From assembly GCA_003427395.1 (NCBI GenBank), contig BFEA01000160.1, positions 2,699,707-2,723,729 of the forward strand: 24,023 nucleotides of DNA, read 5' to 3'. This DNA comes from Chara braunii (lineage: Eukaryota; Streptophyta; Charophyceae; Charales; Characeae). Both the position numbers and the translations under genes were made by a program. A model generated the notes under the pieces. It saw nothing but the letters and a program-made list of their open reading frames with translations, was not told the origin of the DNA and did no database searches. Of the stretch, positions 17,064 through 24,023 are shown in pieces; the first letter of the stretch is position 1, and each line of letters opens with the position of its first letter.

Positions 17064-18112
17064 GGCATAAAGAAGTTCAGTTTTGTCTGATTGAAAGTTA
17101 TCAGCAGAAGGACTTCGTGTCTCTGACTAAGTTATCCATCCAAGAGATTCAGACGAGGGCAGGCATAAAGAAGTTCAGCTTTACTTGACTGAGAATGCTT
17201 GGCTAAGGGTCTGTCTTCACTCAAATGAGGGAAGGGACCTCTATGAGATCAGTGTTTCAGTGTTTCCTTGAGACTGACGGGATGTCTCTTGGAAAAGAAA
17301 TCCCAGTTGAGGGAAGGGACCTCTCTGGGGCTAGCACTAAGTTCTTTGCTTGAGGCTGAAGGGAGGTTTCTTGCGAACTCTTAGTGTTGGCTAGCATGTT
17401 TTTGTTCAGTGCCTCGTGAGACCGAGGGGACGTCTCTTGAGAAATGTTTGTCCTGTTATTGGTGCATGGGCAGTCTGCTTGTGGGGAATTGTATGCTTGT
17501 CTGACTGTTTGTGCTTGCTGTTATCGTCATTAACCTCAGATGTTGTTGATTGTCGGGGTCAGCCAGAGCCTTACCGCAGTAGGTTGCAATCTGGTGGGGT
17601 CAACAGCTCCCCGACGCGAGTGTCGAATTCCGCAGTCTGACTGAGGCTACAGCTCCGGGGGCCTGGCCCGTGAGGTTGGAAGGGGTCAGCTGGAACCCTA
17701 CCGCAGTAAGAGGATGCAATCCAGTAAGGTTAGCCAGAGCCTTGAGTTGTAGTTAGACCGGGTCCTACACTCGAAAATCTGGGCGGGGCAGCCAGCGCCC
17801 TTGGCAAAAAACTGGTAGGTGAGACGGTCCCTGACCGCAGTGGTCAAATCCGGATTCGGGACAGTTTGACTGACGGGACGTCTGCTGTCATAGGATGTCC
17901 AGACCCGCAATAGTCTGGGTGTCCTGGCGAGAGTGCCAAAGGGCTGTCATACTCAAGTAGTGGGTATGATTGGTCCTGACCTGGAGGCAGGTCAAAGGGG
18001 TTGTCAAGATAAATGGTCTGACTAGTCCTGGCCTGAGGCGGGCCGAATGGGGTATGTCAGACTGACGGGACGTCTGACATTCCTGGCCAGTGGTAGGCCG
18101 AAACCAAGGCAA
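17064..18112. repeat. Nest of diverged ~80-190-bp tandem duplications
   Basis: GGCATAAAGAAGTTCAG recurs at 17064 and 17162; GAGGGAAGGGACCTCT at 17227 and 17309; GACTGACGGGACGTCT exactly at 17868 and 18060, with close variants at 17272 and 17422. 'gccagagcctta/gccgcag' phrases recur around 17562, 17690 and 17840. Short inverted repeats of the form CCTGGCC...GGCCGAA stand at about 18027-18047 and 18081-18100. The block is more GC-rich than pol and carries no credible reading frame. Small tandem arrays between pol and the 3' LTR are common in giant plant Ty3/gypsy elements. Confidence 0.6.
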
Positions 18113-18632
18113 TCAATAAATCCTGGGTATGAAGAGTTGTTATATATTAATTGTTATTTGTTATTTATTATTTTATTTATGGGTTTTATTTTAATTGTTA
18201 ATGTTTGACTGCTGGTTGTCAGAGGGTCTGCTTGCAGGGCATGGTTATTGTCTATGGGACTCGTTGTTTTGTAGGTATACAAATACTTGTCTGAAGTTCC
18301 CAGACCAGAGGAAAGAAAAAGGGCTTGGTATCCCCTCTCTTTTATTTGTAAGGAGACGTCTCACTCAGACCAGAGAAAGAAAACAAGGCATTCCATTCAG
18401 GCCAGAGAACAGAAAAGAGGGTTTGGTATGCCCTATTTTCAGCATGGCAGACAGAGTGGGTATCCTCGTTACTGGGGTCATTCCTGGCATAGATGTCTGA
18501 TCAAGAGCTAAGGTAACCTTCATGCGAAAGACCGGCAGTTGAACAAGTCAAACACGCAGACAAAATCCTTCTTGAAATTTTATTTGGTGGCCGACAGGCG
18601 GCCTTGTTCACGAGGAACCTACATCCCTGGTC
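18113..18632 (+). other. AT-rich spacer and short repeated frame
   Basis: Begins with an AT-rich run (18140-18200). From 18287 to 18460 a phrase 'cagRccagag.aaagaaaa...ggtat.ccc' occurs about three times, so the 101-aa open frame here (18195-18500, first codon TTG) is largely repeat-derived (DQRKEKGLGIP, TRERKQGIPF, ENRKEGLVCP). I do not call it a gene. Confidence 0.4.
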
Positions 18633-19181
18633 TTAAGGAAGCCAAACTCTCAGGCCTGGGATGTTATCAAGTGGACAATGAACAGAAGATTTTATGAGCC
18701 GAAAGCTGACTCGGAAGGCTGAGAAGAAATCATGCTTATATAAGACATAGAAAATGGTCATGAGTTCAATCTGAAAGAGGAAGAGAAGAAAGAAGATACT
18801 AAAGAGAATGCAATGACTAGGGTGATGAGGAGGTGAGACAACACATGGGACAGAGGAAGCTGGAGTTGGCACTATGGTCTTGCTCACGACAGGGGTGGAA
18901 GGAGCTCTAGGGATATAAGGGGGAGAAGAAGCATTGGGTGTGCTGTAGCGAGCATCAATTTTTTTTCGGAGGTACTTCATCCTATCAGGGGATGGAGTCT
19001 TCTCGTACCATCCTATTAGTGGATAACGCTGATAAGGCCTCAGATGCGCATAGCCTCTTGGCTCTTCCTCTTCTTCCTCCTCTCAACTATAACCGCGCCT
19101 TGCCCTAGCTGGCGGTTCCTCCTTAGCCTTCCCTGTCCTACCTCCTCTTCCTCTACCCTGTCCACGACACGCTTCAGGCAT
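18633..19181 (-). pseudogene. Antisense reading frame with RG-rich head and Pro/Ser middle, one stop
   Basis: Read on the minus strand from ATG at 19181-19179, the frame runs 182 codons to 18633, interrupted only by one TGA (plus-strand 19085-19083, codon 33). Residues 5-15 are RG-rich (CRGQGRGRGGR), typical of nucleic-acid binding. Residues ~33-75 contain an acidic run and RPYQRYPLIGWYEKTPSPDR. A Pro/Ser/Thr-rich stretch (SSPPYIPRAPSTP) follows, then a strongly hydrophobic segment (LFSIFFLLFLF) and a basic tail. The hydrophobic tail may be read-through beyond a lost stop. Antisense frames between integrase and the 3' LTR are known from some giant plant gypsy elements. Family not recognised; a chance frame cannot be excluded. 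Confidence 0.4.
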
Positions 19182-19369
19182 GACGAAAGGTGAGAGATCA
19201 ATTAAGATAGAGACAAGAAACGGGGAATAGTGCTAAGGGTTATAGCCAAAAAAGAGTGAGTTGGATTTACACTAAGAGCAGAGAAACTGTAAAAGGGGGA
19301 AGAAGAAGATGGCTAAGATGAATACAAGAGATTACAGCACTAGAGTTGAGAAAAGAAAGTTAGCACCAG

Positions 19370-19560
19370 AAGAGAGGGCTAACACTAAGAGAAAAGGTTA
19401 GCGCAGAGAAAGAAACCTAGCGCAAAGAGAGATGGCTAGTGCGGAGAGTGAGGACGAACACTCGAGGAGGAGGTGAACGCAGAGAAGAAAGGTGAGCGCA
19501 AAGAAGGAAGGTGCGCTCAAAGAAGTACGAGCGCTATGAGAAAGGTGAAGGATCAGCCAG
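19370..19560. repeat. Degenerate ~20-bp purine-rich tandem repeat
   Basis: Units resemble ggttagcgcagagaaagaaa, with variants such as 'gctagtgcggagagtgagga' and 'ggtgagcgcaaagaaggaa'. They are irregular in length. The minus-strand Leu/Ser-rich frame at 19398-19598 is a shadow of this repeat. Confidence 0.6.
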
Positions 19561-19659
19561 CGCAAAAATGGTAGTGCGGAAATCGCCTCAAGCCACAATG
19601 GAAATGACCGAGAACATATTGGGTTGCACTATTTTATAACAAAACTAAGCTCGTTCCGA

Positions 19660-19677
19660 CCCAGCGGGGACGCTGGG
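19660..19677. other. Perfect hairpin CCCAGCG-GGGA-CGCTGGG
   Basis: A 7-bp GC-rich stem with a 4-nt GGGA loop, a GNRA-like closing geometry if transcribed, 16 nt before the 3' LTR. It abuts the G-rich tract. It could help define the plus-strand primer or terminate transcription; neither is shown. Confidence 0.6.
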
Positions 19678-19683
19678 TGGGGG
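19675..19683 (+). promoter_or_regulatory. Candidate polypurine tract (eroded)
   Basis: GGGTGGGGG lies 10 nt before the 3' LTR start, where the plus-strand primer tract is expected. It is interrupted by T, and the following TTTGGTATTA is not purine-rich, so either it has decayed or the true tract is atypical. Confidence 0.35.
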
Positions 19684-19693
19684 TTTGGTATTA

Positions 19694-21406
19694 TGTCGGA
19701 GGGCACGGTGTCCCGACCCTCCTGTGTACCAAGTCCCTGCATAGTACTTGTTTCCTGCTCTGGTACCTGGACCGTTTCTCGGCGTGGACACGTCCCGGTG
19801 GCGTAGCCCTCAGCAAAAGGGGTGCGCCACATGACTTCCATTGGTCCACGCAGGCTCGGCGCCCTGCTGTACAGCAGAGCCGGCCTGTGGTCGTGGTAGC
19901 CGCCGGGTTCGCCCTGGGACGTGGAGGTGAGAAGACTGGCTCGGTCTTTTCAATTGCGCGCCAAGCGCCCCTGTACAGGGTTATGGGATAGGCACATAGG
20001 ACATGTCATTGTCAAAAAGAAAAAGGTTGATAAAGGGATAAAAGAAAATAAAATGTGCAGGGGTAAAAAGGAAAGCTGAGCGTCGGAACTGCACTTAGAT
20101 CGTGACCCTTGCTTTAATCTGGGATAATATAGTGATATCGGGTCACTATACCGTTGAGTTTTTCTCTTTACTTTATTATTACTATTATTATTGTTGTTAC
20201 AATTATTATTACTGACTTACCACTTTTGAGGCGAGGATTTTCCTTTTTCATGGGTCCCGTCACTTTGTAGGGAGACCGACGGTTCGGGTTTCGAGTTCAG
20301 GCGGTGGTGTTGTGGCCTAGGCAGGCCCAACCCTTCGTAGATCACCTATATCGGGTCTGCGCATCTAAGCTCCGCGCGGTAAGACCCCTGTAGCTGCATT
20401 AGAGGACAGATACAGTGGGGTCTAGAAAGGTGGGTGTGTGAAAAAAAAAAAAAAGGGATGAGGGCGAAAGTTGGGTTTTAGATTTGTACGTGAACGCAGG
20501 GTACAGCTCGGTCGAGGCTGCTGCGCGGAGAGATTTTGAAACGCCGTCCGTTCCTTTCTGCATTTATTATTATTATTATTATTATAGTTTAATGATATTA
20601 TTATTTTGTTTTCCTTTTCGTTCGATTGTCAGATTCAGTTTACCTTGCAGCCTGTCATTTCGTAGGAAAGCCAATGGTTGGAAATCCGGGCTTGAGTTAT
20701 GTTGTACGGCCTAAGTCGGCCGATCCCTCACATACAACATGCACCGAGCCTGTTCTGCTGAGTGTCGAGCTGTGGGACCTCAAAAGAGGAGCACCCGTGG
20801 CCACGTTGGTAGGAGGAATATCACCCCCTATAGAGGGTCATAAACCCCCTCCTTGCCATCGGACATGGGCACCCGGTAGTTGTAGTCTGGTGTTTCCCTT
20901 TTAGAGCAGAGGGTTTGTCAGATGGTATCCCGTTATGGGACCAACGTGCTAAGCTCGGTTGTCTTGTCTATGGTGACAGGGCCTACGACCATTGGGGTAC
21001 TGGCTCTGTTTTCGTTACTACTTTTAGTCTTTTTTTTTATAATTACAAAAATTAAAGGAAAGGAAAAAGGGAAGTGATTCTGAAAATTTTGTTTATTTCC
21101 CGCCGGGACATGGGGATTCGGTCCCCTCTGAGTTCTATAAGACAGGGGTTGATCTTGGGTTTCTAAAAAGGATGGGTGAAGAGGGCATTGCCGCTCTGCG
21201 AATGTGAGTAGCGGTAATACGCTGAGTTGCTGATTCTGGACGGTATTCGAGCTTAGCCTGATCGGCGTCCTTGCAAGCTGGGCATGCAAACTGAGCGTTG
21301 ACCCTGGCTATTGAGGGAAGAAGGAGGCACTGGCTTGGGCTTTCCGTCGAGCATCACTTTGTTAGTGACCTGGCACTTCGTTGAGGCCATTGGGTACGGT
21401 CTAGCC
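19694..21406 (+). other. 3' LTR left part, no gene seen
   Basis: Carries the same palindromes and ATT-rich tracts as the 5' copy, a poly-A run near 20442-20455, and a 28-bp segment missing from the 5' copy (20967-20994). Small frames here do not survive in both copies. Confidence 0.5.
20967..20994. other. 28-bp indel between LTR copies with TTG microhomology
   Basis: The 3' LTR has 28 bp that are absent at 2276/2277 of the 5' LTR. The segment is bounded by TTG repeats, and within it ATGGT and ACCAT form a short inverted repeat. A microhomology deletion in the 5' copy is the simplest reading. Confidence 0.7.
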
Positions 21407-21577
21407 ATGGCACTGCATGGCTGTAGGCTTGGGTATTGGTATCACCAGGCCCGCTGGAAACCCGTGTCCGGGGAAGGGCCCTGGATCATCATTATACTCA
21501 ATTACGACGGTGGAGACGAGGTGCTACTGAAGATCAACGTGGAGGGAGCAAAAGAGGTGGAGATACGGACCGATTGA
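21407..21577 (+). pseudogene. 3' LTR copy of the LTR-resident frame, truncated by TGA
   Basis: Counterpart of the 2692-3180 frame: ATG at 21407, then near-identical sequence (YWYHQARWKPV, LNYDGGDEVLLKINVEG) for 56 codons, then TGA where the 5' copy has GGA. Similarity continues in frame to about 21750, where a 4-bp length difference (21752 region) shifts the tail. The frame is also open upstream to 21311 without an ATG. Confidence 0.6.
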
Positions 21578-24023
21578 AAGCTGCAAGACGCGATTACAGA
21601 GGCGAGAGATCGAGCGGAGAGACGCTGTAGGAGGGACGGTGTGACAGCGAGACTACGGATAACGGTAACTTACCAAGAGACAGAAACTTCGATGGACACG
21701 GCAGACCTGGAGCAGGCCCACCAAGACAGGGACTCAGGCGGGGAGAGTGAGATGAGTGAAGCAGGAGATCGGGAAACGGACCTCAGGTCCTGGAACAAAC
21801 CAGGCGAGATCTAGAGGCATCACCGAGCCGCGAAGCCGGTAGAAGCGGGACCCGAGGCCAGCTCTCGACAACTAACGCCCAAAGGCCGCGGGACGGGTGA
21901 GAAGCAAAACAGGGGAAAAAGACACGCGTAGAGTGTGAAAAAAATAGCGGGGTCGATAAGGAGGGTGCTGAGAAGTCAGCACGTGTGCAAGCCAGAGCGG
22001 CGCACTTTGATGAAAAGGGAGCGCGAGAGAATAACCAAGGGTAGAGCCAAGTGTTTGTGTGTGAAGAGAGGTAAACGAGAGGAAGAAAGAACAGACCAAA
22101 AGAGGGCAAACGCGCGAGGCGGTTACAGATGAGCAGAGATTGAGTTGCAGCGGGAATAAGCGCGAGAAAGACGTTGTAAGCATGGGTGACGAGAGTTGAC
22201 GTCCTATTGCAAGCAAGAAAGAGTAGTGTTGTGAGCTCATGGGCTGCATGCGAAGGGGAGGAAGCGCGACAGCGTGCGTGCAGAAGGATTGCAAGGGAAA
22301 CACGAGTTTGTTAGGCACCGCTGACGCCGTCTGCTGTTTCCAGGACGAGCGCGGTATCTTTATCTCTGCTGAGCTGCGGAGAGTCTTCATGCCGTGGCAA
22401 CTGGTTAGGGAAGAAGGCATGTGAGAGAGAGTGGAAGAGATCTTAGCGAAGTGCATGGCAGTCTCAGTTGACGTCAACGCCGCCTGGTCGGAGCACGCAT
22501 GGCACTTGGCGGGGTGACACAACGATCTCTTCACTGAGTCTTGACAACTAAGTTATTTTCTTTTTGGAACTAGCCAGGCGTTCTGAGGCTATGTGATGGA
22601 CGGGCGGCAGGCTACAGGCAAGAATTAGTGCGTCACCCTCAACGTGGCGCTTCAAATAATTTGTCGTCTCGCTCATTCAGGTGTCACCAGAACGTTTGAA
22701 GCGGTTGGGGACTGTCACCTGGTGAGCCTCACGCGAAGTACATACAAGCAGATTATTGTGGATATCATCCACTCCGGAGTGGGATTGGCTACTTTGTCCA
22801 CACTGTTCGTTACATTGTGTTACTCTCTGAGTCACAAATTAGTCATCGTCTCTCTCTTCTTGGTAAGGCTTGAATGGGAGAGCAGTCACGGTAATGCTAA
22901 TAATAACTGTAGAGGAGGAGAGCGTTCTCGCAGAGAGAACTCTCGCGAAAGTTTGTGTGTTCGTGATTGTCATTTTCATTAAGGGGAACATTGTATGAAA
23001 TCAGAAAATAAGAGTCGACGGGGATCTTTCCTTTCCTCCTCTGATTCAAAATCGACAGCGACTGGTTTCCGCTCTTTGCTTATCTAGGGCGTGATGATAA
23101 GTTTTTGGCGTCTGAGTCAGTGCCCGAAGAGCGGGGAATATGGTGTGGATCTTTCTGGCTGACCCTCGCGAGATCATCGCGCACGAGAGGGTCACATGAA
23201 TTAGAGACTTCAATCATGAGAGTTTAGCTCATTCGCGGGCCTTACTAAACTCGGAGCAAGAATCACTGAACTGGGCTTTCGATGTTTGGGTTAATATGAC
23301 GATTGAATAAACAGATAAGGGCATACATCCTGACCTGGCTTGCTCAACCCTTTCCCTCTTTGTGTGTATGAGTTTGGCGGGGAAAAGGATCACAAATACT
23401 GTTAGTCCCTGGCTTTATTTTTTCTTTAATGTCATCGTACGGACGTAGACTTTACCGGTTTATATGTACTTGCATGATCGAGTCTGCGTGTATTTGAGTA
23501 GACTTACCTACACCATATCATTGGCCCACAATCGCACGAGTGTTAGTGCAAGAAGATTAGCGTGCAAATGTATACACCTACTGGTAATACTTTTGTGCGG
23601 TCACGTTGCCACTCCGGAGCGTCTCATACAAACTCGCAAATTAGAGACTATTGGAACATACATGAGTTATTTGTCTCACCTGTCTAAGATTGTGCGAATG
23701 AGCCGAGGGTTCAGAAAACGTGGGTGAAAACTATGTGAACTTTATAAAAACCTTGCAGACGTGAAGTTTTTTTATCACCATGAGTATTGCATTTAAGTGA
23801 TGAGCCTCAAGGGAAAGAAGCAACAACTGAGAAGAACAGCTTACTTGATCGCAAAGTTTCTGCTTGATGAGGATTAACGAGATACTGATCAGGAGATTAT
23901 ATTTCAACAGAAAAGGTACACAGAACAATGTGAGTTGGGTCCGCTTATACCAGCCCAACTCCTAGTGAGGTAGGCTCCGTAACTTCTGTGACAAAGCTGT
24001 GAAACTTTCTCTGGTTGAACATA
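21578..24023 (+). other. 3' LTR middle part, no gene seen
   Basis: Equivalent of 2860-5303. A 220-codon minus-strand open frame at 21872-22534 is interrupted in the 5' copy and has the Leu/Ser/His-rich composition of an antisense shadow. Nothing else is supported. Confidence 0.5.

Larger units (their letters stand above)
19182..19693. other. Purine-rich region before the 3' LTR
   Basis: No gene. Contains the ~20-bp repeat from about 19370, then a short AT-rich stretch, a hairpin (19660) and the candidate polypurine tract. If the antisense frame is expressed, its promoter would have to lie here or in the 3' LTR. Confidence 0.5.
994..24023 (+). mobile_element. Giant Ty3/gypsy-type LTR retrotransposon (right end outside window)
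   Basis: Seen: a >=4.3-kb direct repeat at 994-5303 and 19694-24023, both starting TGTCGGAGGGCACGG; a tRNA-Asp primer-binding site at 8600; gag with a CCHC knuckle, then protease, RT, RNase H and integrase; and a G-rich tract before the second LTR. This order is diagnostic for Ty3/gypsy. If the 5' LTR ends at 8595, the element is about 26 kb, with LTRs near 7.5 kb. It resembles the plant Tat/Ogre group in having giant LTRs and extra reading frames before gag, but no second RNase H is visible between RNase H and integrase. All core genes carry frameshifts or stops, so this copy is non-autonomous. The expected 5-bp target duplication, judged from the left flank, is CACGT. Confidence 0.9.
19694..24023 (+). 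repeat. 3' LTR, left 4.33 kb only (cut by window end)
   Basis: Aligns with 994-5303 from the shared TGTCGGAGGGCACGG to the last base. The offset grows from 18,700 to 18,720 through small indels. Shared landmarks include both TGTACA palindromes, the ATT-rich tracts and a frame equivalent to 2692. The window ends before the position of the adapter artefact, so this copy cannot be used here to test that spot. By eye the copies differ by about 5-7 percent, which implies an old insertion. Confidence 0.95.

Noticed and set aside
17416-17910. Small frames on both strands within the GC-rich repeats
   Set aside because: Short, without ATG context or similarity to anything, and explained by repeat composition.

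Overview
The window looks like repeat-rich nuclear DNA of a eukaryote and is almost entirely one very large, degenerate Ty3/gypsy-type LTR retrotransposon. The order protease, reverse transcriptase, RNase H, integrase places it in Ty3/gypsy. The primer-binding site matches the 3' end of plant-type tRNA-Asp, which points to the green-plant lineage. The pol sequence resembles what I remember from a charophyte alga or from basidiomycetes, but the species cannot be fixed from this sequence.

Layout: 1-993 is flanking DNA ending in a degenerate ~83-bp tandem repeat. The element starts at 994 (TGTCGG). A >=4.3-kb direct repeat is present at 994-5303 and again at 19694-24023, where the window ends. 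The best 5' LTR end is 8595: CGACA, then 4 nt, then an 18-nt tRNA-Asp primer-binding site at 8600-8617. That makes the 5' LTR about 7.6 kb as assembled (about 7.45 kb after removing an artefact). The internal region is 8596-19693, and the predicted full element is about 26 kb, extending about 3.2 kb beyond the window.

The internal region begins with an unusual accessory block (8955-10941). It holds three tandem diverged copies of one protein family (C2-C4) and two of another (A, B), packed end to end before gag. A fourth copy of the first family (C1, 7452-8096) lies before the primer-binding site, apparently inside the LTR. Then come gag (CCHC knuckle), protease, RT, RNase H and a DD35E integrase, in several frames with many stops. 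RT motif A has Tyr where the catalytic Asp should be, and protease has Asn for Asp, so this copy is dead. After pol (16648-19693) there are diverged GC-rich tandem repeats, a broken antisense reading frame (18633-19181), a purine-rich repeat, and a hairpin with a G-rich tract just before the 3' LTR.

A 38-bp sequence at 5337-5374 is two head-to-head Tn5 mosaic ends, i.e. a Nextera mate-pair junction adapter. It is flanked by an identical 113-bp duplication and is an assembly artefact, not biology.

If the element once worked as a system, the LTR drove a transcript primed by tRNA-Asp. Gag and Pol would have formed particles and performed reverse transcription and integration. The two accessory families upstream of gag and the antisense frame have no function I can recognise; they are the most novel content here.
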